Source: Clostridium transplantifaecale | GTDB lineage: Bacteria; Bacillota; Clostridia; Lachnospirales; Lachnospiraceae | Length of the DNA: 64,000 bases | Direction of reading: 5' to 3' | Assembly (NCBI RefSeq): GCF_900626075.1 | Contig: NZ_UYZY01000001.1 | Location: 1,116,001 to 1,180,000, forward strand | Shown here: piece by piece, positions 52,314-60,716 of the stretch | Position numbering within the stretch: the stretch's first letter is position 1 | Layout of the letters: each line of letters opens with the position of its first letter | The notes under the pieces: model-generated | What the model saw: only the letters and a program-made list of their open reading frames with translations | The model's database searches: none | Told to the model about the DNA's origin: nothing | Made by a program: the position numbers and the translations under genes

Positions 52314-53580
52314 AGAGCCACACGCCGTTCTTCTTAATGCCGTACAGGAAAGGACGGTCCAGGATCATCTCCGCCCTGCCGTCCGGCAGTGCGGCTCCTG
52401 CGTAGGTGATATCCGTAAAGGCAGATGCCTCCACGCCCTTCTCGTCGATTCCAATATGCCCGTTCTGGGTGATGGACGAGATGAAAATGTCTTTCTGCTC
52501 CGTCATTCCCGAAAAGTCTCCGTCCTCAAAAATTCTGGTGATTCCCAGTTTCATCATCATCTCTTTTATATCACTCCGGCTGTCCGAAGTGAATTTGGGA
52601 ACCTTAAAAACCACCTCCCCCATATGGCTCTCCCCGCTCTCAAGCGCTTCTCTCAGGCGATCCGGCGATTCAAGAAAAGAATCGATGGAAACGCCTTCAT
52701 CGGGAAGAACAAAGACCATGGAACCACTCTCTTTCAGCCCCAGGGCGGATCTTACATATCCTTCCCCCTCGCTGTATCCATGGGAGCCGAAGGCCGCATT
52801 CATAAAATCCGTCTCCACCGCGGTTCCGTCCGCAAGGTGGAAATCCCCCTTCTTTGTCTTTGATTCGGAAAATCGGTCAATCCATTCATCATAGAAGTAA
52901 ATCGTATTCATCAGGTGCATCAACTGCTGTGAATCGGTTTTGATCTCCGGCGCGATTGTACCCTTCGTATTCTCCTGTACCCATTTTCCCATCTCCGCAC
53001 CTGTTTTTTCATCCGAAAAATCCACATTGTGGATGGAAGCATAGAACTGCTCTGAAGCCGTTTTCAGGAACGCTTTCTTCAGCTCCAGATCACGCCCCAC
53101 CCACAGGGATGTCGCTATGCGAAGCTGGCCGATGGAATTGTCACAGTATAAAGTCCGATAGAGTTTACCCGCATTTTCTTCAGCGTTTTCCCTGTCTTTT
53201 GTGCCGAGAAAACGGTACAGCTCCTCCGCCGTCTCCCCCTCCGTTCCGGAAGCCGCCAGAGCCAGGGCGTAGTAAAGACTGGTCGGGGAATAGACCAGAT
53301 TTTCCTCCCTGGCCGCCAGTAGCTCCCTGGCCGTTGTAAATACAAAATCCGCCTGTTCCTCAATGAAAGACGGATCTACTTCGTTATTGTCCATATATTC
53401 CCTCCATTTTTCCCAGTCCTTGTCGCTGTCTATCCCTTCCGGATAGGACGGGTTTACCGCCGAATCCTGGTTCGACTGTACGCCTTTGCCGCAGCCTCCC
53501 AGGAGCGCCCCGGACATCGCAAGAAGCGCCAGGCCGCAGAGCACGGCTGTCTTTTTCTGTTTCCATCCTGCTTTCTTCAT
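52285..53580 (-). CDS. serpin-family lipoprotein
   Basis: A 431-residue protein. The signal peptide ends in the lipobox LLGGC, so it is anchored outside the cell. Serpin landmarks are YSPTSLYYALALAASGTEG, NTIYFYDEWIDRFSESKTK, FKVPKF, and RPFLYGIKKNGVWLFIG at the end. The reactive loop follows the hinge DEKGVEASAFTDI. Position P14 is Val where inhibitory serpins usually have Thr or Ser, but Gly P15, Glu P13 and small residues at P12-P10 are kept, so an inhibitor is plausible. AGAGGAGG precedes the chosen ATG. It may protect against host or bacterial proteases. Confidence 0.93.
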   Translation of the reverse strand: MKKAGWKQKKTAVLCGLALLAMSGALLGGCGKGVQSNQDSAVNPSYPEGIDSDKDWEKWREYMDNNEVDPSFIEEQADFVFTTARELLAAREENLVYSPTSLYYALALAASGTEGETAEELYRFLGTKDRENAEENAGKLYRTLYCDNSIGQLRIATSLWVGRDLELKKAFLKTASEQFYASIHNVDFSDEKTGAEMGKWVQENTKGTIAPEIKTDSQQLMHLMNTIYFYDEWIDRFSESKTKKGDFHLADGTAVETDFMNAAFGSHGYSEGEGYVRSALGLKESGSMVFVLPDEGVSIDSFLESPDRLREALESGESHMGEVVFKVPKFTSDSRSDIKEMMMKLGITRIFEDGDFSGMTEQKDIFISSITQNGHIGIDEKGVEASAFTDITYAGAALPDGRAEMILDRPFLYGIKKNGVWLFIGICDNPV

Positions 53581-53736
53581 AAGTTGCCTCCTCTTTTTAG
53601 CCGCCCGTTCCGTCCCTGGAACCCGCACGGCTTATTCCATGCTCCTATTATACCTGATTTTTCCAGCATCTTTTTTGCTTTTCTCTTACTCATTCTTAAT
53701 ATTTGTTACTTTTCATTGCCACTCAATAAAATAAGG

Positions 53737-53778
53737 CACTCATTTCCCTTCGCCGACGGCAAGAAGGAAATGGTGCCA
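53737..53778. terminator. perfect-type hairpin upstream of the serpin gene
   Basis: GGCAC-T-CATTTCC..TT pairs with AA..GGAAATG-GTGCC, forming a ~17-base stem around CGCCGACGGC. No long T run is present on the minus strand, so its role (terminator of the upstream gene or leader structure) is open. Confidence 0.45.
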
Positions 53779-53779
53779 T

Positions 53780-53822
53780 TGTTTTATGACATTGTTTTAT
53801 GACATTGTTTTATGACATTCTC
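53780..53822. repeat. 13-base tandem repeats
   Basis: ATTGTTTTATGAC is repeated three times head to tail, followed by a partial degenerate unit (ATTCTCTTATGAA). They lie between the serpin gene and the L,D-transpeptidase gene. Confidence 0.85.
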
Positions 53823-53831
53823 TTATGAATT

Positions 53832-53890
53832 TGAAAAGGAAAGTGTACTCAGGCGGTCCGCCCGTACATTTGGCTCTTTTCTTTTTAATA
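53832..53890 (-). terminator. terminator after the L,D-transpeptidase gene
   Basis: On the minus strand GTACGGGCGG pairs with CCGCCTGAGTAC inside a longer AAAAGAG...CTTTTC stem, followed by T-rich sequence. It lies a few bases past the stop codon. Confidence 0.55.
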
Positions 53891-53894
53891 CGCC

Positions 53895-54728
53895 TTAATA
53901 CGCCGCCAGATCTTTTTCCTCCTGGACTACGATAATCTTTGTGTTCTGGTCTACGTTTTGTACCAGCTCCTTCATATACTCTTCCTGTATGCTGATACAG
54001 CCGGAGGTCCCCGTATTATTGGCAACCTTCGGACAGTGCAGGAAAATGGCGGAACCCTTTCCCGGCACATAGCCGTCGTTGTAGTTCAGAACCAGTGCAT
54101 AATTGTAATGCGGCGCCTGGCGTATCAGGTTCTCGGAGGAAGTCCAGTCCTTCTGGACTTCAAATTCATTAACAAGGCGGTTGTAATACCGGCTGTTTCC
54201 GTCATCTACGAAATGATCGCCGTTTACCACCTTGTGGTAGGGAAGAATACTTCCGGGGTTATCTTTCATTCCGAAAGCCATGGTAAAGGAGTAAACGCCG
54301 GCCGGCGTCTTCTTGTCCCCCTCCTTTTTGTCTCCGGAAATCCCGTTCATGCCGCTCACCGCCGGTACGGAAAATGCAGGTGTAAACACTCCATCCTGGT
54401 TCTTTTTATACCAGGTCAGAGTTCCCAGTGCAGGATCGGCAGGATTTCCCACCGCCACGATAAGCTGGGAGGCCTCCTTTGCCGCTTTCAGCGTGTTAAC
54501 ATCTCCGTTATACGGGACGGCAGCCTCTCCTGTTTCCGTGTTACCGGACTGTTCCGGAAGGAGTCCGGCTTTCTTCTGTTCACTCTCCCAGGCCGGTCCA
54601 TACGCCTGTCCGCTGTTTTCTGCGGCAAATGCGGTCCGGGGACCTGAAGCCGCAAGAATCAGCCCGGCAAGTCCCGCCACGCAGATTTTCTTATATAATT
54701 GATCGGTTCCTCTGTACTTCTTTTTCAT
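53895..54728 (-). CDS. L,D-transpeptidase (YkuD domain), secreted
   Basis: A 277-residue protein. The N-terminal signal segment is ICVAGLAGLILAASGPRTAFA; a linker follows, then the YkuD catalytic fold with KKTPAGVYSF, FLHCPKVANN and the active-site TSGCISI (catalytic Cys). It forms 3-3 cross-links or attaches proteins in peptidoglycan. The start at 54728 (MKKKYRG) is chosen for its basic start before the signal; the longer open frame runs into the neighbouring gene. It lies just downstream of the LURP-one-like gene. Confidence 0.9.
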   Translation of the reverse strand: MKKKYRGTDQLYKKICVAGLAGLILAASGPRTAFAAENSGQAYGPAWESEQKKAGLLPEQSGNTETGEAAVPYNGDVNTLKAAKEASQLIVAVGNPADPALGTLTWYKKNQDGVFTPAFSVPAVSGMNGISGDKKEGDKKTPAGVYSFTMAFGMKDNPGSILPYHKVVNGDHFVDDGNSRYYNRLVNEFEVQKDWTSSENLIRQAPHYNYALVLNYNDGYVPGKGSAIFLHCPKVANNTGTSGCISIQEEYMKELVQNVDQNTKIIVVQEEKDLAAY

Positions 54729-54807
54729 CAGGGCAAATTCCTTTCTGTCCATGGTCAGCCATTCTATATCCATTCCTGTATTACCGGTTCCCCGGCATCT
54801 GCTGCAT

Positions 54808-55284
54808 TTATCCATTACTGCAGTTTGCCGCATCGATTGCAACAACAAGCATCAGACCCAGAAGTTCATCCTCCGGATCGTCGTATTGCAGCACATAGGT
54901 GTCACCCCAGTGCAGAAATTCTTTTTCGATGTGCATGATGGCCGAACACTCGTTATAAATGCTGTAATCCCATCCCAGGAAATCGCCTTCCACCCGCCAG
55001 CCGTTAAAATCGACCTCGTATTTGGGCCTGAACAACGTAAACCGCTTTTCAACCTGGCCCATAATCCGTCCGCCGATCTCGATTTCAAATCTCGGCATCA
55101 GCGTTAAAAAGGCCTCCCTGACCGCGCCCAGCTCTTCCCCCGTGCGGCTGTCATAAACGTGAATCTGGTGGGTCAGCGACAGGAATTCCGCTTTCACAAA
55201 ATACCGCGGACTCTCATCCTCACCGTATACGTCATAAGTATCGCTCCACGAAAACACTCTCTGTTTGATTAATAATCTGGGCAT
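54808..55284 (-). CDS. LURP-one-related / scramblase-like protein
   Basis: A 158-residue, mostly beta-strand protein. The N-terminal LLIKQRVFSWSDTYDVYGED followed by alternating strands (YFVKAEFLSLTHQIHVYD, FEIEIGGRIMGQVEKRF) is the pattern of the LURP-one/tubby-like C-terminal fold. The function in bacteria is unknown. AAGGAGG precedes the ATG. It is encoded upstream of the L,D-transpeptidase gene, on the same strand. Confidence 0.85.
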   Translation of the reverse strand: MPRLLIKQRVFSWSDTYDVYGEDESPRYFVKAEFLSLTHQIHVYDSRTGEELGAVREAFLTLMPRFEIEIGGRIMGQVEKRFTLFRPKYEVDFNGWRVEGDFLGWDYSIYNECSAIMHIEKEFLHWGDTYVLQYDDPEDELLGLMLVVAIDAANCSNG

Positions 55285-55332
55285 CCGGTCCTCCTTATTT
55301 ATTGTTCTTTATATTAGTCTCTTCTGTGTCCA

Positions 55333-56655
55333 TTACTGCTTCTGTTCCGCCTTCTGTTTTTCTATCTGTGCAGACAGCAGCCTGTCCAGATAGATGGATT
55401 TAAACTGCTTGCTTGCCAGGGCCTGCTTTACGGGCGGCAGTTTCAGGATGGTCCCGAAAACGGCGGCCAGGGCCCTGTGGTTGGCGAATGCCTCATTGTC
55501 AAATATCAGGTTCTGCAAAGTTCCCTTCTCAATCGCCTGCAGCACGAAACGGTGCGTGCTGTTGACCGGCGTGATAATCTGTACGGGACGTTTCTCCAGT
55601 TGGATGGCTCCCACCGGGCAATTTCTCACACAGACGCCGCAGCCGAGACAGATATCCCGGTCCACCACCGCCTTCTTCCTGCCGGTCCTCTCACCTGTCT
55701 CCGGAGATAACTCATCCTCCATCTTAATCGCCAGCACCGGACAGACTTTTGCACATTTGCCGCAGCCGATACAGGTCTTCTTATCGATTGCCGGAATGTA
55801 ATTCGTCGTCGCCACCGGCTGCATCGGGGCAAACCGTCTGGCAGCCTGAAGAGCTTCACAGCAGCATCCGCAGCAGTTGCAGACAAATGCCGGATATTCC
55901 CTCACATTTTCACCGATTTGCACCAGATTGGCATCATAAGAACGCTCAAGCGCGTCCATTGCCTCTTCTTTGGAAATCAGTCTGGCATGTCCCCCATGTT
56001 CTGCCAGGGAACGGGCCACATTGCCGAAGGTCAGACAAACGTCAAGCGGAGCGTCTATCTCACAGGGATGGCCTGCATGGGCCGCTTTATGGCGGCAGTA
56101 ACAGAGCCCCAGGCCGATATAATCCGCTTCCTCCACGATATGGCTGGCTCTCTCATAGTCCAGGATATGGCTCATATTCTCATTGCCGAGCACCGGTTCC
56201 TGGACAAACACGCGGCCCAGCTTAGTCTCCGTCGCATAGAAGAGATCCTTTACAAAGTCCTCCTCCACGTTCATGTACTGATAGTAAAGCTCACTCAGAT
56301 ATTTCTGATCGATATCTCCCCGGGTGCGCATCAGGGCAAACTCGAAAAATCCGGCCATTGGCGGCGGGATAACAAATTTTCTGACTCCATTATGCCAGGA
56401 ATCCACCAGAAGCGCCTTTTCGCAGAGATGATCGAGCACCTTCTCCGCCTTTGCCTCCGAAGTATTCCAGATATGAGCCGCTCTCTTTAGTGTAAAAGGC
56501 CTTACGGGAAGCATGGCCATAACCCTGGCCTCCTTTTCCGTAAAAAGCACCTGTAAAATTTTATACAGCGTATCCGATGCCGGCGCGCCCTGGGTAAACC
56601 AGTTGATGCGTTCCTCCAGGCTCTTGTGGGCATCCTTTGATGTAATGTGTCCCAT
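55333..56655 (-). CDS. 4Fe-4S ferredoxin-type protein with N-terminal winged-helix-like domain
   Basis: A 440-residue cytoplasmic protein. Residues about 50-110 resemble a winged helix (AAHIWNTSEAKAEKVLDHL). A cysteine-rich middle has CYCRHKAAHAGHPC and CNCCGCCC, and the end has two bacterial ferredoxin motifs, CIGCGKCAKVCP and CLGCGVCVRNCP. Such proteins are annotated only as 4Fe-4S binding and are frequent in anaerobes. An electron-transfer role with a reductase is likely; the partner is unknown. It lies 49 bases upstream of the LURP-one gene. Confidence 0.88.
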   Translation of the reverse strand: MGHITSKDAHKSLEERINWFTQGAPASDTLYKILQVLFTEKEARVMAMLPVRPFTLKRAAHIWNTSEAKAEKVLDHLCEKALLVDSWHNGVRKFVIPPPMAGFFEFALMRTRGDIDQKYLSELYYQYMNVEEDFVKDLFYATETKLGRVFVQEPVLGNENMSHILDYERASHIVEEADYIGLGLCYCRHKAAHAGHPCEIDAPLDVCLTFGNVARSLAEHGGHARLISKEEAMDALERSYDANLVQIGENVREYPAFVCNCCGCCCEALQAARRFAPMQPVATTNYIPAIDKKTCIGCGKCAKVCPVLAIKMEDELSPETGERTGRKKAVVDRDICLGCGVCVRNCPVGAIQLEKRPVQIITPVNSTHRFVLQAIEKGTLQNLIFDNEAFANHRALAAVFGTILKLPPVKQALASKQFKSIYLDRLLSAQIEKQKAEQKQ

Positions 56656-56739
56656 TTCTGTCAGTCCTTTCCTGATAAGTCATATTTTATATCATAACAC
56701 AAAAAATATCCCTTTTCCATTTACGATTTTCTTGCAATT

Positions 56740-56781
56740 AAAAACCTGGGCCCCGGCGTATGCAGGGACACAGGTTTTTAA
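56740..56781. terminator. hairpin between leuS and the ferredoxin-type gene
   Basis: AAAAACCTGGGCCCC pairs imperfectly with GGGACACAGGTTTTT around GGCGTATGCA. It has A and T runs at both sides. Confidence 0.6.
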
Positions 56782-56837
56782 TTAACAGGAAAATCCGCCG
56801 TTGTGCGGCTCCTTTGCCACATACAGTTTGCTTTTAT

Positions 56838-56883
56838 AAAACAGCGCAGGCAATGTTTTTACTGCATTGCCTGCGCTGTTTTA
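56838..56883 (-). terminator. strong terminator of leuS
   Basis: AAACAGCGCAGGCAATG pairs with CATTGCCTGCGCTGTTT around TTTTTACTG; a T run follows on the minus strand. It lies 75 bases past the leuS stop. With the hairpin at 56740 it accounts for most of the 56656-56957 gap. Confidence 0.92.
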
Positions 56884-56957
56884 TTGATTTGCAATGAAAA
56901 GCCCATGGGGCATACGGTTCATTATTTTATTGCAATCGAATTCTTATTTAATTACAC

Positions 56958-59369
56958 TTATTTCATTACGATGTTGATAATTCTGCCCGGTACGTAGATT
57001 TCTTTCACCACGTTTCCGGTCATTTTGCCTTTAAGCGCCTCTTTGCCTGCCGCAATCGCGTCTTCTTTGGATACTTCGGCCGGAAGTGTTACGACAGCCC
57101 TTGTCTTGCCGTTGATCTGGACGGCAATCTCTTTCTCATCGTCCTTCATCAGCTCCGGATCGCATTCCGGCCATGTCTCGTGGAATACGCTGTCCGTGCC
57201 GCCCAGTACCTGCCACAGTTCTTCACCGAGGTGAGGGGCAAACGGAGCCAGAAGGATTATAAATGTCTTGAGGGTTTCTTTATCAATTCCGCCCTCTTTC
57301 TTAGCCAGGTCGATAAGCTTGTTGTTGTACTCCATGAATCCCGAGATAACGGTATTCAGGCTGAACTGCTCAAATCTCTGTTCAATGTCGAACACCAGCT
57401 TATGGCGGAGCTTGATCATTTCCTTAGTCGCAGTAATGTCCTTATCCTTATTTTCCATTACAAGGTTGTGGAAACGGTTCAGGAAACGCGATACGCCCTC
57501 GATTCCCCGGTCATCCCACTCGGCATCCAACTCCGGCGGTCCCACGAATAATTCATAGAGACGCAGGGAATCACAGCCGTAGTCGCGCACCAGATCGTCA
57601 GGTGAAACCACGTTGCCCTTGGATTTACTCATCTTGATACCGTTCTTGCCGGTGATCATACCCTGGTTAAACAGCTTCTTAAACGGCTCGTCAAAGTCGA
57701 TAGCTCCGATGTCACAGAGGAACTTCGTATAGAAACGGGAGTAGAGAAGGTGAAGGACCGCATGCTCTACGCCGCCGATATACATATCAACCGGCAGATA
57801 TTTGTCTGCCTTTTCCCTGGAAACCAGTTCTTCATTGTTTTTGCTGTCCACATAGCGAAGGAAATACCAGGAGGAACCTGCCCACTGAGGCATGGTGTTG
57901 GTCTCTCTCTTTGCAGGCGCGCCGCAGCACGGGCATGTGGTGTTGACCCACTCGTCGATACCTGCAAGAGGTGATTCACCGGTTCCTGTAGGCTGATAGC
58001 TTTCTACCTTAGGAAGCTCTAACGGAAGCTGATCCTCCGGTACCGGCACGTTGCCGCAGTTCGGACAGTGGATGATCGGGATTGGCTCTCCCCAGTAACG
58101 CTGGCGGGAGAATACCCAGTCACGCAGTTTGTAATTAACCGTCTTTTTGCCCAGTCCCCTCTCCTCGATCATGGCAGGAGCTTCCTGTTTGAGCACGGAC
58201 GACTCCATGCCGTTCCACTCGCCGGAATTGATCATGACTCCGCTTGCCTCGGTATAAGCTTCGGTCATGTTCTCGATTTCCTTGCCGTCCTTTGCGATAA
58301 CCTGAATAATCGGGATATTGAATTTTTTCGCAAACTCAAAGTCACGGTCGTCGTGGGCCGGAACGCACATGATGGCTCCCGTACCGTAATCTGCCAGTAC
58401 ATAGTCGGACAGCCAGATTGGAGTCTTTGCGCCGTTTAAAGGATTGATTGCATAGGAACCGGTAAATACGCCGGTCTTTTCTTTATCCTGGAGGCGGTCC
58501 ACATTGGATTTCATTGAAGCGTCGAAAATGTATTTCTCCACTTCTTCCCTTGTCTCATCCGTAGCCAGGCTCTTCGCCAGGCTGTGCTCCGGGGCAAGGA
58601 CCATAAACGTCGCTCCGTAAAGGGTGTCGGGCCTTGTTGTATATACTGTGATTTTCTCGTCTCTTCCGTCCACCTTAAAATCAACTTCGGCGCCGTAAGA
58701 TTTGCCAATCCAGTCGGTCTGCATCTTCTTAACCTTCTCAGGCCAGTCAAGCTTGTCGAGGTCATTTAAGAGGCGCTCTGCGTATGCCGTGATTTTGAGC
58801 ATCCACTGACGCAGGTTCTTCTTGGTCACGGCGGTTCCGCAGCGTTCGCAGCAGCCGTTTACAACTTCCTCGTTAGCGAGGCCGGTCTTACAGGACGGGC
58901 ACCAGTTGATCGGGAATTCCTTCTCATAGGCAAGGCCCTTTTTGAACATCTGGACGAAAATCCACTGGGTCCATTTATAAAATCCGGGATCCGTGGTGTT
59001 TACTTCCATATCCCAGTCATAGATTGCCGCAATCTCACCGATCTGGCGTTTGATATTCTTTACATTCTCCGCAGTGGAGATAGCCGGATGGACGCCCATC
59101 TTGATGGCATAGTTCTCTGCCGGAAGACCGAACGCGTCCCAGCCCATCGGATGGATGACATATTTTCCCTTTAATAACTGATAGCGGCTCCACACATCAG
59201 AGATAACATAGCCTCTCCAGTGTCCTACATGAAGGCCGCTTCCCGACGGATATGGGAACATATCAAGGCAGTAGTATTTCTCCTTCTCTCCGTCATTTAC
59301 GTTGATCGGGTTCTTTTCCCAGTTTTCGCGCCATTTTTTCTCAATGGCGGTATGATTGTACTGTGACAT
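56958..59369 (-). CDS. leuS: leucine--tRNA ligase
   Basis: An 803-residue class I aminoacyl-tRNA synthetase that charges tRNA-Leu. The HIGH motif is in PYPSGSGLHVGHWRG, the KMSKS motif in KMSKSKGNVVSP, and an inserted editing domain lies between. Zinc-binding cysteines are in CPSCKTG and CCERCG. The length is that of the bacterial form. AGGAGG precedes the ATG. Upstream is a T-box leader that should raise expression when uncharged tRNA-Leu accumulates. Confidence 0.98.
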   Translation of the reverse strand: MSQYNHTAIEKKWRENWEKNPINVNDGEKEKYYCLDMFPYPSGSGLHVGHWRGYVISDVWSRYQLLKGKYVIHPMGWDAFGLPAENYAIKMGVHPAISTAENVKNIKRQIGEIAAIYDWDMEVNTTDPGFYKWTQWIFVQMFKKGLAYEKEFPINWCPSCKTGLANEEVVNGCCERCGTAVTKKNLRQWMLKITAYAERLLNDLDKLDWPEKVKKMQTDWIGKSYGAEVDFKVDGRDEKITVYTTRPDTLYGATFMVLAPEHSLAKSLATDETREEVEKYIFDASMKSNVDRLQDKEKTGVFTGSYAINPLNGAKTPIWLSDYVLADYGTGAIMCVPAHDDRDFEFAKKFNIPIIQVIAKDGKEIENMTEAYTEASGVMINSGEWNGMESSVLKQEAPAMIEERGLGKKTVNYKLRDWVFSRQRYWGEPIPIIHCPNCGNVPVPEDQLPLELPKVESYQPTGTGESPLAGIDEWVNTTCPCCGAPAKRETNTMPQWAGSSWYFLRYVDSKNNEELVSREKADKYLPVDMYIGGVEHAVLHLLYSRFYTKFLCDIGAIDFDEPFKKLFNQGMITGKNGIKMSKSKGNVVSPDDLVRDYGCDSLRLYELFVGPPELDAEWDDRGIEGVSRFLNRFHNLVMENKDKDITATKEMIKLRHKLVFDIEQRFEQFSLNTVISGFMEYNNKLIDLAKKEGGIDKETLKTFIILLAPFAPHLGEELWQVLGGTDSVFHETWPECDPELMKDDEKEIAVQINGKTRAVVTLPAEVSKEDAIAAGKEALKGKMTGNVVKEIYVPGRIINIVMK

Positions 59370-59416
59370 TTCATTTCCTCCTGTTTCAATTTATATGCAG
59401 CGCTTCCTGCCCGGCG

Positions 59417-59450
59417 GGCTTTTTTATATCATAATGATATAAAAAAAGCC
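59417..59450. repeat. perfect palindrome beside the leuS start
   Basis: GGGCTTTTTTATATCAT with its exact complement forms a perfect 34-base palindrome between the T-box terminator and the leuS ribosome site. It may be a second hairpin of the leader; the T run of the terminator is part of it. Confidence 0.7.
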
Positions 59451-59785
59451 CGCATCTCTATTATCATAGAGACGCAGGGCAATATTACACGCTACGCGGT
59501 ACCACTCTATTTCACACCGGTTATTGCGCCGCAGGTTTCAAGGTTCCGGCCAGATCGGCCTTTGCGGCAAACGGTATGCTCTTTCTATTCCCTATAACGG
59601 CCGGATCCCGGCTCTGCCTACACAGGAACTTCCCTGCACCGGACGGAATGTCCGTGCATCTTCCCTTCAACAGGCTGCTCCAAGGCGAGTTCAACTGAAA
59701 TATTCATATCTGCCTCGCACCTGCCGGCAGCTCTCTGGTATGTCATTCAGCCTACTATTCCTTATCATTGCATTTATGCTAAACA
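59441..59785 (-). promoter_or_regulatory. T-box leader of leuS
   Basis: On the minus strand the T-box sequence AGAGTGGTACCGCG (59508-59495) is followed by the terminator GCCCTGCGTCTCTA (59480-59467) paired with TAGAGATGCGGGC (59460-59448) and a T run. About 160-200 bases upstream is an AGAGAGCTG..GGTGCGAGGCAG block of stem I and GAACTCGCCTTGGAGC, where CTC would be a leucine specifier codon. It senses uncharged tRNA-Leu. Confidence 0.93.
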
Positions 59786-59787
59786 AT

Positions 59788-59816
59788 AATTTAACATAAT
59801 CGCAGGGGGATGTCAA
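59788..59816 (-). promoter_or_regulatory. promoter of leuS
   Basis: TTGACA (59816-59811) and TAAATT (59793-59788) on the minus strand, 17 bases apart, just upstream of the T-box leader. Confidence 0.65.
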
Positions 59817-59863
59817 CCCGTTTTGGCGGGGTTTCTTGATATTGTTGATGCTCAGGTATGAAA

Positions 59864-60716
59864 TAGGGATTTAGTTTAGTTGAGATGCGAGGACGCCTCT
59901 GTAAGACGGCGGACGGGGTGGTGGGAGGTTGTTTATGAGTCTTCAGTCCCGGTTGGTAGGGTGTGGTGAAGGGGAATCCAGGAGAAAAAATTCCTACGGG
60001 GACTCGCTCCCGCTTGTGGAATGCGCAACGGATGCTAGATTCGAAAATACCTCATCAAGCACCGGCGGATTCCAAGGTCCCCTTCGGAAAGTTTTCTCCT
60101 TCCTTCCCCGGGCAGGTTGTCGGCGGGACTGAAGACTCAGGGAAGGTTGTTGCCCCGTCCGCCGGCTTCAGGGGCTGATTGTCTCTTTCGTCAAGTGTGA
60201 AGGTGGTATTGTCCCGGCCACGATATAGTCGTAACTATTTTACATTCTGACGATATCCTGGGCTGCATAAAAAGAGTAGCAAAATAAACGCTCTAAGATT
60301 CTAAGCTTACATAGTCTCATATTGAACAGGATGTAGTTTTCCGGCATCCAGAGAAACGTAGTAGCAGCGACAAGCGCCTCCCCCATTGAAGAAATAGGAC
60401 AGATTAGCCGCCGCAGGCCGGGGGCCGGGCAGCCGCCTTGGCTGAGTCTTTCGTCCCGGCCATAACCTTCCTGCGGGGAAGAAGGGAGAAAAAGATTCCG
60501 AAGGGAACCTGGGAGTTCATTGGTACTTACCGAGGTCTTTTCGAGGTTAGAACCATTATGTACTCCAACGAGCGAAAGCGTTTCCCGCAGGAACTTTTTC
60601 TGCCCGGATTCCCCGCCCACGACAACCTTTCTCCGGGACGAAAGACTCATCGATCCCCCTCACCACCCCGGCCCCTGGCCTGACGGCGGCGTCCTCATTT
60701 CTCAATCAAATCCCTA
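59864..60716. repeat. palindromic repeat element, full copy 3
   Basis: A ~0.85 kb element with TAGGGATTTAGTT at the left end and the inverse AATCAAATCCCTA at the right. The left hairpin is 59936-60139 (subtype A), the right one 60443-60649 (subtype B). The right hairpin has GAGTCTTTCGTCCCGG facing CCGGGACGAAAGACTC, a changed but still complementary stem. Inner flanks 60140-60225 and 60357-60442 are inverted copies; the ~130-base centre is AT-rich. The right end covers the last codons and stop of the transporter gene at 60706. Confidence 0.9.
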
